NCBI RefSeq assembly: GCF_009455635.1
Contig: NZ_QPER01000001.1
Span: forward strand, 2,418,001-2,482,000
Direction: 5' to 3'
DNA length: 64,000 nucleotides
Source: Paraburkholderia agricolaris
Lineage (GTDB): Bacteria > Pseudomonadota > Gammaproteobacteria > Burkholderiales > Burkholderiaceae
The notes under the pieces are model-generated. The model was not told where the DNA came from, did not search any database, and was given only the letters and a program-made list of their open reading frames with translations. Every line of letters starts with the position of its first letter. Within the stretch, counting starts at the first letter, position 1. Shown here one piece after another: positions 20,018 through 31,155 of the stretch. The translations under genes were made by a program, and so were the position numbers.

Positions 20018-20720
20018 GGTGAAGCGTAGGTTGAAAGTGCGCGCCGTAGCGCCTCGCGCGCCGGCGCTGACTACGGCATTCGGTTCGGCCGTGCTGGCCG
20101 CAACCCTGTTTTCGCTGCCCTTCCCAGCCTTTGCGGCCAACGCGCCGGAACAGGCCAGGCCGGTGATCGTCGTGCTCGGCGACAGCATCTCCGCCGAATA
20201 TGGCTTGCCCCGTGACACTGGCTGGGTTGCCTTGATGCGCCAGCGTCTCACCGACGAGCGAATCGATTATAGCGTTGCCAACGCGAGCATCAGCGGCGAC
20301 ACCACGAGCGGCGGCCGGGCCCGCTTGCCGGCGCTCCTGCAGCGGCTCAAGCCGAGCATCGTGATCGTCGAACTTGGCGCCAACGATGCCTTGCGCGGCG
20401 TGCCGCTCGCCACTACCGAAGACAATCTGCGTACGATCATCGAGCAGGCCCAACAAAGCCACGCGAAGGTCGTGCTGGTCGGCATGTATGTGCCACCCAA
20501 TTACGGCCCCGACTACACGCAAAAGTTCCATGGCCTGTACGGCGAACTCTCGAAGCAATTGCGAGTGCCGTTAGTACCTTTCCTGCTCGCCGGCATCGCC
20601 GACAAACCGGACATGTTCCAGGCGGATCAGATCCATCCCACGCAGCAGGCACAGCCAATGCTACTCAACAACGTGTGGCCGGCTGTCAAGCCACTCCTTC
20701 GCACAAGTTCGCCGCACTGA
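20016..20720 (+). CDS. GDSL-family esterase / lysophospholipase (TesA-like), exported
   Basis: A periplasmic SGNH hydrolase acting on thioesters, lysophospholipids or aryl esters. From the ATG at 20016 (MVKRRLKVRAVAP) it has 234 residues with a signal peptide ending PFPAFA-ANA. The catalytic blocks are all present: GDSIS with the nucleophile, the block II glycine, GANDAL, and the DQIHPT Asp/His pair. The start codon shares the tetranucleotide CATG with the divergent ATPase gene; an upstream in-frame ATG at 19992 is possible but lengthens the overlap. The promoter must therefore lie inside the coding region of the ATPase. Confidence 0.9.
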   Translation: MVKRRLKVRAVAPRAPALTTAFGSAVLAATLFSLPFPAFAANAPEQARPVIVVLGDSISAEYGLPRDTGWVALMRQRLTDERIDYSVANASISGDTTSGGRARLPALLQRLKPSIVIVELGANDALRGVPLATTEDNLRTIIEQAQQSHAKVVLVGMYVPPNYGPDYTQKFHGLYGELSKQLRVPLVPFLLAGIADKPDMFQADQIHPTQQAQPMLLNNVWPAVKPLLRTSSPH

Positions 20721-20839
20721 AAAGCTCGCTAACAACTTGTTTCCGGTAATTGGGGAACGCGGATCGGCAAGGTCGTTCTGACACTTTAGTAATCCCGCGT
20801 AACCCGGCTCGATTTCTGAGCGACTTCTGAGGAGATAAC

Positions 20840-21181
20840 GTGAAATATTTACCGTTAATCGCTTTGACCGTGGCAATTTCTGCATGCGCCGCTCAACCGC
20901 CTGCGGGCGTTCAATCCGTCGGCCAAAGCCAGCAACCACCGAAGGCCGTCGCTACCTGCATCGCGCAAAAGTGGGCTGATAGCTCGCAGCAGCAAGTGGT
21001 ATCGCAGGACACGCTGGCGAACGATCAGGCGGTGGACGTCTACGTGCCGGGTCAGCAGCCGCCTAACGGCGCGGCCGCCGTGGTACGGCCGTCCTACACC
21101 GGGCCGGGTTCATGGGTCGGGTTCCGTTCCAATGGCGCCGCGGGCAGCGACGCCACCAGTTCGATCAGCGCTTGCCTCTAA
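20840..21181 (+). CDS. Small predicted lipoprotein of unknown function
   Basis: A 113-residue protein starting at GTG 20840, backed by an excellent GAGGAGA ribosome site. The N-terminus MKYLPLIALTVAISAC is a lipoprotein signal with lipobox ISAC, so it should be lipid-anchored in the envelope. The mature part contains two further cysteines (CIAQKWAD and the penultimate residue), which could pair. A Gln/Pro-rich stretch and a Gly/Ser-rich tail suggest a small beta-type domain. I do not recognise a named family. It is a single gene between the esterase and a terminator. Confidence 0.8.
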   Translation: MKYLPLIALTVAISACAAQPPAGVQSVGQSQQPPKAVATCIAQKWADSSQQQVVSQDTLANDQAVDVYVPGQQPPNGAAAVVRPSYTGPGSWVGFRSNGAAGSDATSSISACL

Positions 21182-21257
21182 GCTGAAGGCGATTGACTGC
21201 ATAGCAAGCCGCGTTCGTTCGCGAGCAAACTGTTTGACGGGTTTGCATGCGTCAAAT

Positions 21258-21289
21258 AAAAAAGCCCCGCAATCTGCGGGGCTTTTTTT
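21258..21289 (+). terminator. Rho-independent terminator after the lipoprotein gene
   Basis: Stem AGCCCCGC / GCGGGGCT with loop AATCT and seven T. The A-run on the other side may also stop transcripts of ppiD, which converges here. Confidence 0.92.
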
Positions 21290-21336
21290 GTGCGGCGCGG
21301 CTTTACCTGCTTGCGCGCAGCGGATGAAATCGAGCT

Positions 21337-23274
21337 TTAGTCACCGTTCGCCTGGGCATTGCTGCTGTCGAGCGAGCCATAGAACTTCACCTTCGAACGG
21401 GCACGCAGCGCTTCGACATACGCCTCAGCTTCAGACTGAGCGTCCACTTGCGCAATCTGTTGCTGCGCAGCAGCCAAACGCTGCGGATCGATCGGAGCAC
21501 CCGCAACAACTGCGTTCACGCGATAGATCGCATAGCCGTCGTCACCCAGGTCCACACCGACGTAGGCAGGTAATTTTTGCGCGTCTGCCTTGTAGATTGC
21601 ACTCAATGCGGCCGGCGGCACGCCCTGAGCGTCGTTGCGCGAAACCTTCAGCGGCGACGAGAAACCTGCCGTGGACTTCGACTTGTCGAACTCAGCCAGC
21701 TTCGCGATGCCATCCTTGTGAGCGGCCTCGTTCGACTGAGCCGCAATTACCTTTTGCCGTACTGCATCCTTGATGGCGTCGAGCGCCGGCACGGCTGCGG
21801 CCTTGTAGTCGGCCACACGCGCTGCGATCAGTGTGTTACCGCCGACGTCGATCGCCTGCGTATTGTTGCGCGCGGTAACTGCATCGTTTGCGAAGACAGC
21901 AGCCAGGAACTTCGGATTGTTCAACGGGCTGTCAGGCGGCAACTTCGGATCCGGCTGCGGCGTTACCGTGGCCGTTTGCAGTTGCAGCTTGTACTTGTCG
22001 GCGGCCGGCTGCAGGCTCTTCGCCTTCTCGTACACGATCGACGTGAAGCCTTCCGAATCGTCGCTGAATGCCTTGCTTGCCAGTTGCTTCTTCAGGTCTT
22101 GGGCGATCTGATCTTTCACTTCGTCGAACGGCTTGGTGACGGCCGGCTTCACGTCCGTGACCTTGACGATGTGATAGCCGAAGTCGGTCTGCACGATGCC
22201 GCTGATTTCGTCTTTCTTGAGACCGAACACGGCGTCGTCGAATGCCTGGCCACCGGCGATCATGCCGCGGCCGAAGTAACCCAGATCACCGCCCTTCGAC
22301 GCCGAACCCGGATCCTGCGAATCCTGTTGCGCGATCTGCGCGAACTGATCAGGATGCGCCTTGACCTGTGCGAGCACCTCTTCGGCCTTCTGCTTCGCCT
22401 TGGCCTTGTCAGCCGCGCTCGCATCTTTCGGCGCCGAGATCAGGATGTGACTCGCCCGCACCTGACCGTCCGTGCGGTAGTGCGCGATGTTGTCGTCGTA
22501 GTACTTTTTCAGATCAGCGTCGCTCGGCTGCACCGCGGCAGACAGCGTTGCCGGCGACATCACCAGGTACTGGATCGTAGCCGTAGCCGGCGTGGCGAAG
22601 TCGTTGCGATGCGCGTCGTAGTACGCCTGCAGTTGCGCAGCCGTCGGCTGGATCTTCGCGGCGTAGTCACGCGGATGGAACGCGATGCCCTGCACTTCGC
22701 GCTGCTGTTCGGCGAGCTCGGTCAAATGCTGTGCGAGGGTCTTCGACGTGAACGCGCTGCCTTGAATGCTGGCCGGCAGTTGCTGCGTGGCGAGACTGTA
22801 GCGCACACGTTCGTCGTATTGATCGGGCGTCATGCCCTGCATTGCAAGCAACTGCTTGTAGCGGTCGACGTCGATCGAGCCGTCAGGATTCTTCAGCGAC
22901 GAAATCACCGGATCGTTCAGCAACACGCGGCGCACGGCGTCGTCGGATGCAGTCAGATGGAGGCGTTGCGTTTCATCGGCCAGCACACGTTGCTCGATCA
23001 GGCCGTCGAGCATTTCGCGACGGCGCTCAGGCGTATCGAACGACTTCATGTCGAACTGCGCGCCGAGCATCTGACGAGCGCGGTCAAGCTGCTGACGCAT
23101 CGCGTCGTCATACTCTGCGCGCGTGATCTTATGACCGTTGACGCTGGCGACGTTTGCACTTTCGTCAAAGAAGCCGCGGAAACCTTGAATGCCCACAAAA
23201 CCCAACCCCGGCACAATGACGAGGATGAGCATGAACATCATCAGGCGTTTGTGATTGCGGAAAAAATCGAGCAT
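21337..23274 (-). CDS. ppiD: Periplasmic folding chaperone / peptidyl-prolyl isomerase PpiD
   Basis: A membrane-anchored periplasmic chaperone of 645 residues that works near the Sec translocon on newly exported proteins. A single N-terminal transmembrane anchor (residues about 14-33, MMFMLILVIVPGLGFVGI) is followed by a SurA-N-like chaperone region (SVNGHKITRAEYDDAMRQQL). The parvulin domain (about 265-365) has RASHILISAP, FAQIAQQDSQDPGSASKGGDLGYF and TDFGYHIVKV. A C-terminal chaperone half closes the protein. Its position downstream of hupB and two tRNA genes is the typical proteobacterial arrangement. The tRNA terminator upstream implies its own promoter within about 50 bp. Confidence 0.95.
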   Translation of the reverse strand: MLDFFRNHKRLMMFMLILVIVPGLGFVGIQGFRGFFDESANVASVNGHKITRAEYDDAMRQQLDRARQMLGAQFDMKSFDTPERRREMLDGLIEQRVLADETQRLHLTASDDAVRRVLLNDPVISSLKNPDGSIDVDRYKQLLAMQGMTPDQYDERVRYSLATQQLPASIQGSAFTSKTLAQHLTELAEQQREVQGIAFHPRDYAAKIQPTAAQLQAYYDAHRNDFATPATATIQYLVMSPATLSAAVQPSDADLKKYYDDNIAHYRTDGQVRASHILISAPKDASAADKAKAKQKAEEVLAQVKAHPDQFAQIAQQDSQDPGSASKGGDLGYFGRGMIAGGQAFDDAVFGLKKDEISGIVQTDFGYHIVKVTDVKPAVTKPFDEVKDQIAQDLKKQLASKAFSDDSEGFTSIVYEKAKSLQPAADKYKLQLQTATVTPQPDPKLPPDSPLNNPKFLAAVFANDAVTARNNTQAIDVGGNTLIAARVADYKAAAVPALDAIKDAVRQKVIAAQSNEAAHKDGIAKLAEFDKSKSTAGFSSPLKVSRNDAQGVPPAALSAIYKADAQKLPAYVGVDLGDDGYAIYRVNAVVAGAPIDPQRLAAAQQQIAQVDAQSEAEAYVEALRARSKVKFYGSLDSSNAQANGD

Positions 23275-23323
23275 GCGTAAAGGAGTGCCAAAAACAGAAC
23301 GCCCGATCTTACAACAGCGGGCA

Positions 23324-23352
23324 ATAAAAAAGGCGAACCGGAGTTCGCCTTT
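23324..23352 (-). terminator. Terminator downstream of tRNA-Asp
   Basis: On the minus strand, stem AAGGCGAA / TTCGCCTT with loop CTCCGG, then TTTTATT. It ends the hupB-tRNA transcript before ppiD. Confidence 0.85.
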
Positions 23353-23361
23353 CGAGGATAC

Positions 23362-23438
23362 TGGCGGAGTGGACGGGACTCGAACCCGCGACCCCCGGCG
23401 TGACAGGCCGGTATTCTAACCGACTGAACTACCACTCC
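23362..23438 (-). tRNA. tRNA-Asp (GTC)
   Basis: 77 nt including an encoded CCA. Acceptor stem GGAGTGG pairs with CCACTCC; the T-loop is GGTTCGAGTCC and the anticodon loop CTGTCAC carries GTC. It lies 42 bp downstream of tRNA-Val and is probably on the same transcript. Confidence 0.97.
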
Positions 23439-23480
23439 TTATACTTCGACTGCGCTGAAGCACTTAAACGAATCTGAAAC

Positions 23481-23556
23481 TGGTGGGTGCTGAGAGGCTC
23501 GAACTCCCGACCTACGCCTTGTAAGGGCGCCGCTCTACCAACTGAGCTAAGCACCC
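23481..23556 (-). tRNA. tRNA-Val (TAC)
   Basis: 76 nt including an encoded CCA. Acceptor stem GGGTGCT pairs with AGCACCC; D-arm AGCTCAGTTGG; anticodon loop CTTACAA carries TAC. It lies 62 bp downstream of hupB with no terminator between. Confidence 0.97.
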
Positions 23557-23618
23557 GTTTCATGATTCAGTGCTTCTGCTTTTGCTGCCTGATCTGCATT
23601 CCTCACGCAGCAAGCCCA

Positions 23619-23891
23619 TTAGTTTAGCGCATCCTTCAGAGCTTTGCCAGGCCTAAATTTAGGGACCTTCGCGGCCTTGATCTTGATCGCGGCACCGGTG
23701 CGCGGATTACGCCCCGTACGCGCGGTACGTTTGCCTACAGCGAACGTACCAAAACCGACCAAAGTCACGGAGCCGCCTTTCTTCAACGTACCTTTAACCC
23801 CACCGATCACCGCATCCAGTGCACGACCCGCCGCGGCCTTCGAAATATCCGCTTGCTGCGCAATGTGATCGATCAATTCCGTTTTATTCAT
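23619..23891 (-). CDS. hupB: DNA-binding protein HU-beta
   Basis: A 90-residue nucleoid protein that bends and compacts DNA as a dimer. The sequence is a standard [22 protein letters not shown] at the N-terminus, then [21 protein letters not shown] (the DNA-binding arm with the intercalating proline), and [16 protein letters not shown] at the end. It sits between lon and two tRNA genes, as in many proteobacteria. A near-consensus sigma-70 promoter with a leader of about 80 nt precedes it. Confidence 0.97.
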   Translation of the reverse strand: MNKTELIDHIAQQADISKAAAGRALDAVIGGVKGTLKKGGSVTLVGFGTFAVGKRTARTGRNPRTGAAIKIKAAKVPKFRPGKALKDALN

Positions 23892-24196
23892 TCCAACCCC
23901 CGAGAATGTTTATGGCAATCGTGACGGTGCTCTGCTGCACCTCGTTTAACGCGGCTGGCGCCCAGCGCCGAGCCGACTCATTAGAATTGGCCGAAACCCT
24001 TGTGTCAAGCGGGGTTGAGCCTGATTCGAGCGGCTCCGGAAGGGGTTTCTCATCACCATATCTTGCCGCCAATAGCCGCTTGCCCAGTCGTCGACAAATA
24101 AGAACGCTCTTTGCTCAAAAGATGGGATTGAGTGCATTCCAAAACGCGTGTGTCGTGCATCTTTTGATTCGCATCTTTCGACTTCTTGCCGGCAAT
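23892..24196 (-). other. hupB upstream region and leader
   Basis: 305 bp between hupB and the lon terminator. It contains the hupB promoter. A small perfect hairpin (GGTGC / GCACC, 23926-23941) lies inside the predicted leader, downstream of the transcription start and upstream of the ribosome site. Confidence 0.6.
23980..24008 (-). promoter_or_regulatory. hupB: hupB sigma-70 promoter
   Basis: On the minus strand, TTGACA (24008-24003), a 17-bp spacer and TCTAAT (23985-23980): near-consensus, as expected for a very highly expressed gene. Confidence 0.85.
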
Positions 24197-24229
24197 AAAA
24201 AACCCGCGACCGAGGTCGCGGGTTTTTTA
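24197..24229 (-). terminator. Rho-independent terminator of lon
   Basis: Stem AACCCGCGAC / GTCGCGGGTT with a tetraloop and A/T runs on both sides. It lies 30 bp after the lon stop. Confidence 0.92.
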
Positions 24230-24258
24230 CCAGCAAACAGCTGTCGCTGCGGGCTAAC

Positions 24259-26685
<2,427 letters not shown>

Positions 26686-26720
26686 TTCATTTCCCCATGA
26701 GTGGAATCAGTTCGTTCGAT

Positions 26721-26748
26721 AGGTGAGGCCAGCAGAAAAGATTGCAAG
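26721..26748 (-). promoter_or_regulatory. lon: Candidate sigma-32 (heat-shock) promoter of lon
   Basis: On the minus strand, CTTGCAA (26748-26742), 13 bp, then CCTCACCT (26728-26721). Compared with the sigma-32 consensus CTTGAAA and CCCCATNT, the -35 has one mismatch and the -10 is a fair match. Lon is heat-inducible in many bacteria. Confidence 0.4.
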
Positions 26749-26766
26749 CCTCCGCGTGTGGGAAAA

Positions 26767-26796
26767 GTTCAGTGACTCCGAAGGTTCAGTGACTCC
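26767..26796. repeat. 13-bp direct repeat with 17-bp period upstream of lon
   Basis: GTTCAGTGACTCC occurs at 26767-26779 and again at 26784-26796, just upstream of the putative lon promoter. It could be a tandem binding site or a simple duplication. Confidence 0.75.
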
Positions 26797-26832
26797 ATAG
26801 TGAAAACAACAATCCTGACCACACGATAAACG

Positions 26833-26870
26833 AAAAAAGCCGTTCACGTTGCCATGAACGGCTTTTTTTT
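26833..26870 (-). terminator. Rho-independent terminator of clpX
   Basis: Stem AGCCGTTCA / TGAACGGCT with an A-run on the plus strand that becomes a T-run on the minus strand, 18 bp after the clpX stop. Confidence 0.9.
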
Positions 26871-26888
26871 GCGTAACCCGAAAGCCGA

Positions 26889-28160
26889 TCAGTTCGAACC
26901 CGCCACTTTGGGCGCGTCTTCGTAGATCAGTAGCGGTTTGCCGTCGCCGTCAATCACGTTGTCGTCAATGATGACCTTGCTAACGCCTTTCATTTGCGGC
27001 AGATCATACATTACGTCAAGCAACGCCTGTTCGAGGATCGAACGCAAACCCCGGGCGCCCGTCTTGCGGCGGATTGCCTTACGTGCAACAGCTTGCAACG
27101 CACCCGGGCGAATTTCGAGCTCGACGCGTTCCATGTTGAACAGCTTGTGATATTGCTTCACCAAGGCATTCTTCGGTTCGACGAGAATCTTCATCAGCGC
27201 CGTTTCGTCGAGCTTGCCGAGCGTGGCCACCACCGGCAGACGGCCGATCAGCTCAGGAATCAGACCGAACTTGATCAGATCTTCCGGCTCCACTTCGCGC
27301 AGCACTTCGCCGGCGTCGCGGTCCTGCTTGCTCTTCACGCTTGCGCCAAAGCCGATACCGGTCTTCTCGGTACGGTCGACAATGACTTTCTCGAGACCGT
27401 CGAACGCGCCACCGCAAATAAACAGAATATTGGTGGTGTCGACCTGAATGAAGTCCTGATTCGGATGCTTACGGCCACCCTGCGGCGGCACCGACGCCAT
27501 CGTGCCCTCAACCAGCTTCAGCAAGGCCTGCTGCACGCCTTCGCCCGATACGTCACGCGTAATCGACGGGTTATCGGACTTGCGGCTGATCTTGTCGATC
27601 TCGTCGATGTAGACAATGCCGCGCTGGGCCTTGTCGACTTCGTAATTGCAGTTCTGCAGCAGCTTCTGGATGATGTTCTCGACGTCTTCACCGACGTAGC
27701 CGGCTTCCGTCAGCGTCGTTGCGTCGGCAATGACGAACGGGACGTTCAGAAGGCGTGCGAGCGTCTGCGCGAGCAAGGTCTTGCCGGAACCGGTCGGGCC
27801 GATCAGCAGGATGTTGCTCTTGGACAGCTCGATCTCGTCCTTCTTGTCGAGATGCTTGAGGCGCTTGTAGTGGTTGTACACCGCAACCGCGAGAATCTTC
27901 TTCGCGCGCTCCTGACCGATCACGTACTGGTCAAGGATTTCGCGGATTTCCTGCGGGCTCGGCAGATCGGACTTGGACAAGCCCGCTTCGATGCCCGCGC
28001 CTGCAGCCTCATCGCGGATGATTTCGTTGCACAGGTCAATGCATTCATCACAGATGAACACCGACGGGCCTGCAATCAGCTTTTTGACTTCATGCTGGCT
28101 CTTGCCGCAAAACGAGCAATACAACAGCTTTTCGCTGTTAGAACTTTTCTTGTCCGCCAT
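26889..28160 (-). CDS. clpX: ClpXP protease ATPase subunit ClpX
   Basis: A AAA+ unfoldase that feeds substrates to ClpP. The 423-residue product starts with the N-terminal C4 zinc-binding domain ([13 protein letters not shown] and [13 protein letters not shown]). The AAA+ core has Walker [13 protein letters not shown] (about residue 120), Walker [11 protein letters not shown] and the pore/sensor segments typical of ClpX. It includes the IGFGA motif (residues around 270) needed for contact with ClpP. It lies 197 bp downstream of clpP on the same strand, as in most proteobacteria. GGAGG precedes the ATG. Confidence 0.98.
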   Translation of the reverse strand: MADKKSSNSEKLLYCSFCGKSQHEVKKLIAGPSVFICDECIDLCNEIIRDEAAGAGIEAGLSKSDLPSPQEIREILDQYVIGQERAKKILAVAVYNHYKRLKHLDKKDEIELSKSNILLIGPTGSGKTLLAQTLARLLNVPFVIADATTLTEAGYVGEDVENIIQKLLQNCNYEVDKAQRGIVYIDEIDKISRKSDNPSITRDVSGEGVQQALLKLVEGTMASVPPQGGRKHPNQDFIQVDTTNILFICGGAFDGLEKVIVDRTEKTGIGFGASVKSKQDRDAGEVLREVEPEDLIKFGLIPELIGRLPVVATLGKLDETALMKILVEPKNALVKQYHKLFNMERVELEIRPGALQAVARKAIRRKTGARGLRSILEQALLDVMYDLPQMKGVSKVIIDDNVIDGDGKPLLIYEDAPKVAGSN

Positions 28161-28357
28161 AGATGTGTGAGCCTCCGGACACTCGATTACATGATACGCC
28201 GTTTGCCCCGGCCTCGCAGTCAGGGCGCGGCGGGGCTTGAGCCAAGGTGACGGCGTTTGCCGCAGGCGCTCGGACGAGTCTTGATTATTTCACAACCGAT
28301 CCGATGACGGCCTCACCCCGTTTCAGGGCAAGACCGCACCGACGATTCAAGGACACT

Positions 28358-29011
28358 TCATGGACGCTTGTGCGCCACCTGGTCAACCAGACCGTAAGCT
28401 TGTGCGTCATCGCCGGACATGAAATTGTCCCGGTCGGTGTCGCGTGCGATTCGCTCGACAGGCTGGCCCGTGTGATGCGCGAGCAGATGATTCAGCCGTT
28501 CCTTCAGGTACAGGATTTCACGTGCCTGGATTTCGATGTCCGAGGCCTGGCCGCGCGCGCCGCCCAGCGGCTGGTGAATCATCACGCGCGAATTCGGCAG
28601 CGCAAAACGCTTGCCCTTTGCACCGGCTGCCAGCAGAAACGCACCCATACTGGCCGCGAGGCCCATGCACAAAGTCGACACGTCCGGCTTGATGAACTGC
28701 ATCGTATCGTAGATCGCCATCCCGGCCGAAACCGACCCGCCCGGGCTGTTGATGTAGAAACTGATGTCCTTGTCCGGATTTTCGCTTTCAAGGAACAACA
28801 TCTGCGCGACGACGAGGTTGGCCGTCTGGTCGTTCACTTCGCCCACCAGGAACACGATCCGTTCCTTTAGCAGACGCGAATAGATGTCATACGAGCGCTC
28901 ACCGCGGCCGCTCGTTTCCACGACGATCGGCACCAGTCCGAGCGCCTGCGCTTCGAGATCCCGCGAAGACTGGGAGGTCAGCGTGTCCAGCATTTGGGCG
29001 CGAAAGGTCAT
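28358..29011 (-). CDS. clpP: ATP-dependent Clp protease proteolytic subunit ClpP
   Basis: Serine protease chamber of ClpXP and ClpAP. The 217-residue protein has the catalytic triad in its usual settings: Ser121 ([11 protein letters not shown]), His146 ([10 protein letters not shown]) and Asp195 (DTDRDNFMS). The N-terminal 20 residues or so are probably a propeptide that is removed autocatalytically. It sits between tig and clpX. A candidate heat-shock promoter lies just upstream. Confidence 0.98.
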   Translation of the reverse strand: MTFRAQMLDTLTSQSSRDLEAQALGLVPIVVETSGRGERSYDIYSRLLKERIVFLVGEVNDQTANLVVAQMLFLESENPDKDISFYINSPGGSVSAGMAIYDTMQFIKPDVSTLCMGLAASMGAFLLAAGAKGKRFALPNSRVMIHQPLGGARGQASDIEIQAREILYLKERLNHLLAHHTGQPVERIARDTDRDNFMSGDDAQAYGLVDQVAHKRP

Positions 29012-29054
29012 GCAATGGATCCTTGTCTGGAAATATTCTAAATATCAGGTGCTA

Positions 29055-29085
29055 GACAGGTGCGGCCGACGAGACCGTATTCAAG
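29055..29085 (-). promoter_or_regulatory. clpP: Candidate sigma-32 promoter of clpP
   Basis: On the minus strand, CTTGAA (29085-29080) is a perfect -35 core. CACCTGTC (29062-29055), 17 bp away, is a weak match to the -10 element and the spacing is slightly long. It lies 44-74 bp before the clpP start. Confidence 0.3.
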
Positions 29086-29161
29086 TGCCCGATCAGCGCG
29101 AACGCGGTGTGCGACGCCGCGTGAAACGCGCCATGCAAAACGCAACGTACTTTCACAGCAC

Positions 29162-29206
29162 AAAAAAACGGCGTGCGAGCCGTCGCTCCGACAGCCGGCA
29201 CGCCGT
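29162..29206 (-). terminator. Terminator of tig
   Basis: The stem ACGGCGTGC / GCACGCCGT encloses a 26-nt segment that itself can form the inner stem CGGCTGTCGGAGCGACGG (minus strand). Seven T follow on the minus strand. Confidence 0.85.
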
Positions 29207-29217
29207 TGCAGCGACGC

Positions 29218-30564
29218 TTACGCTTGCGCCGTTGCGCTTGCCAGTTCTTCGAAGCTAACTTCCTTGTCCGTCACCTTGGCCTTGCTGAGGACGAAATCGA
29301 CGACGTTGGCTTCAACGACGTACGCTTCCATTTCTGCAAGACGTTGCTGGTTGGAATAATACCAGCGGACGACTTCCTTCGGGTCTTCGTAGCTTTTCGC
29401 GAATTCGTCGACTTCGGCACGAATCTGCTCCGGCTTGGCTTGCAGCTCATTGGCCTTGACCAGCTCGGCCAGCACGAGGCCCAGCTTCACGCGGCGCTCA
29501 GCCTGTTCCTTGAACATCTCAGCCGGGATCGGTGCATCAGCGGCGTTCGGCACACCACGTTGCTCGAGGTCCTGACGCGCCATGCCGACCAGACGTTCCT
29601 GATCTTGCGCGATCAGCGCGTTCGGCACGTCGAGCTCCGAAATCTTCAGGAGCGCGTCCATGACCTGGTTCTTGACGATCGCTTGCGTGCGGCGCTTCGC
29701 TTCACGCTCGAGATTGTCTTTGATCTCAGCGCGCATCTTGACCAGATCGCCGTCTTCGATACCGAGCGATTTTGCGAATTCGGCGTCGATTTCCGGCAGG
29801 TGCGGCCACTCGATCTTCTTCATCGTGATCGTGAACTGCGCGGTCTTACCGGCGACATCCTTGCCGTGGTAGTCGGCCGGGAAAGCCAGGTCGAATTCCT
29901 TCGCCTCGCCGACCTTCAGGCCGAGCGCTGCCTTTTCGAATTCCGGCAACATGCGGCCTTCGCCCAGCACGAATGCGAAGTCTTCGGCGCTGCCGCCCTG
30001 GAACACTTCACCGTCGATCTTGCCGACGAAGTCGACCGTCACGCGGTCGCCGTCTTTAGCTGCCGTGTCCGCGCCGCCGTCGCCGTGCTCGCCGGATTCG
30101 CCACGAGCGTGGAAATGCACGCGCTGCTTGCGCAGGATGTCCAGCGTGCGATCGATTTCGGCTTCGCTGATGGTGGTCGTGGTGCGCTCGATTTCAGCCG
30201 TGGCGACGTCGCCCAGCTTCACTTCCGGATACACCTCGAAGGTCGCGTCGAACGCGTAGTCGTTTTCAGCAGCGTCGGCCTTCGGCGCGAAGCTTGGCTG
30301 ACCGGCAACGCGCAGGTTTTCCGCGCGGCTGATGTCGAAAAACTCCTTGCCGACCTTGTCGCTCAGCACTTCAGCTTCAACCTGGCCCGAATACTGTTGC
30401 GTCACCATCTTGAGCGGCACCTTGCCCGGGCGGAAACCCGGCATGCGCACATTCTTCGCGAGTTGACGGATACGCGAGTCCACTTCCTTCTGCACGGCGT
30501 CCTTCGGCAGGGAAATCGTTACGCGGCGTTCGAGCTTGCCGAGGTTTTCAACAACGTTAGCCAT
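29218..30564 (-). CDS. tig: Trigger factor
   Basis: Ribosome-associated chaperone and peptidyl-prolyl isomerase that meets nascent chains. The 448-residue product has the N-terminal ribosome-binding domain with the signature segment [20 protein letters not shown] central FKBP-type PPIase domain follows (about 170-265; [35 protein letters not shown]). The C-terminal chaperone arms are helical. One PPIase linker contains a Gly/Asp-rich stretch ([10 protein letters not shown]). It heads the tig-clpP-clpX-lon block. Confidence 0.98.
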   Translation of the reverse strand: MANVVENLGKLERRVTISLPKDAVQKEVDSRIRQLAKNVRMPGFRPGKVPLKMVTQQYSGQVEAEVLSDKVGKEFFDISRAENLRVAGQPSFAPKADAAENDYAFDATFEVYPEVKLGDVATAEIERTTTTISEAEIDRTLDILRKQRVHFHARGESGEHGDGGADTAAKDGDRVTVDFVGKIDGEVFQGGSAEDFAFVLGEGRMLPEFEKAALGLKVGEAKEFDLAFPADYHGKDVAGKTAQFTITMKKIEWPHLPEIDAEFAKSLGIEDGDLVKMRAEIKDNLEREAKRRTQAIVKNQVMDALLKISELDVPNALIAQDQERLVGMARQDLEQRGVPNAADAPIPAEMFKEQAERRVKLGLVLAELVKANELQAKPEQIRAEVDEFAKSYEDPKEVVRWYYSNQQRLAEMEAYVVEANVVDFVLSKAKVTDKEVSFEELASATAQA

Positions 30565-30716
30565 GGCTTCAATCGTCCTAAAATTATTCGAGCGAATCAG
30601 TTATCTTCTGCGTGCCGCTTTTCGATGTCGCTTCGCATCGCGCGTCGCATCAATTCGGCGCCTGCGCCGCGGGCTTGCAGCCCACCGGCAGCACGCTTGG
30701 GTCCAAAGAGCCGAAT

Positions 30717-30725
30717 ATTTTAGCA
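30717..30725 (-). promoter_or_regulatory. tig: Extended -10 promoter of tig
   Basis: TGCTAAAAT on the minus strand is a good extended -10 element (TGN plus TAAAAT). It would give a leader of about 145 nt before tig. Confidence 0.5.
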
Positions 30726-30769
30726 AACTATTTGCGCGCTTAGCCGGGATTCGACGATTGCGCGCGTTT

Positions 30770-31066
30770 TTATCGGTGTTGGAACCGCTTTCGGTGCTGT
30801 TTTTCACCTGTTTGCGACTCGCCGGTCGCTGTTGGGTCCTTGCCTTGCGCCTCGCCTGCCAGCATCACGTCTGCTTGCGGTGGTGCGGCGGGCAGTTTGG
30901 CTGCCCTTTTCACCGGCTCAGCGGCTGCGCCCACCAGAGCGGCCCGCGGATTCGCAAGCCACACCTGGCGCCCTGCCGCACTTGCCGCCCGCGCCCGTGA
31001 TTTCCGCACGCGCTCCCATGGACGATTCCGGCTATGCCGTTCGACATATTCAGTCCGCGCGCCCAT
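30770..31066 (-). CDS. Doubtful small hypothetical protein
   Basis: A 98-codon open frame from ATG 31066. The product is basic at both ends and Ala/Pro-rich in the middle (VWLANPRAALVGAAAEPVKRAAKLP), with no recognisable fold. No good ribosome site precedes it, and third-position GC is lower than in neighbouring genes. It is listed because it fills an otherwise empty gap upstream of the tig promoter; it may well be non-coding. Confidence 0.22.
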   Translation of the reverse strand: MGARTEYVERHSRNRPWERVRKSRARAASAAGRQVWLANPRAALVGAAAEPVKRAAKLPAAPPQADVMLAGEAQGKDPTATGESQTGEKQHRKRFQHR

Positions 31067-31155
31067 GCTGATAAGCTAACGGACGCGCTCGGGGCTGCGC
31101 ATTTATCTGTTCAATTCACCCGCCCTCGCAACGACTCCAACCATTCAGAGACACC

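Larger units (their letters stand above)
30565..31155. other. Intergenic region tig / glycerate kinase
   Basis: 591 bp between divergent genes. It contains the predicted tig promoter (30717-30725) and a GC-rich leader of about 145 nt. The rest contains one doubtful minus-strand frame (30770-31066, annotated separately). No RNA gene was recognised. Confidence 0.7.

Noticed and set aside
21577-23280. 567-codon plus-strand frame antisense to ppiD
   Set aside because: Arg/Leu/Val-rich product without domains; ppiD motifs are clear on the other strand.
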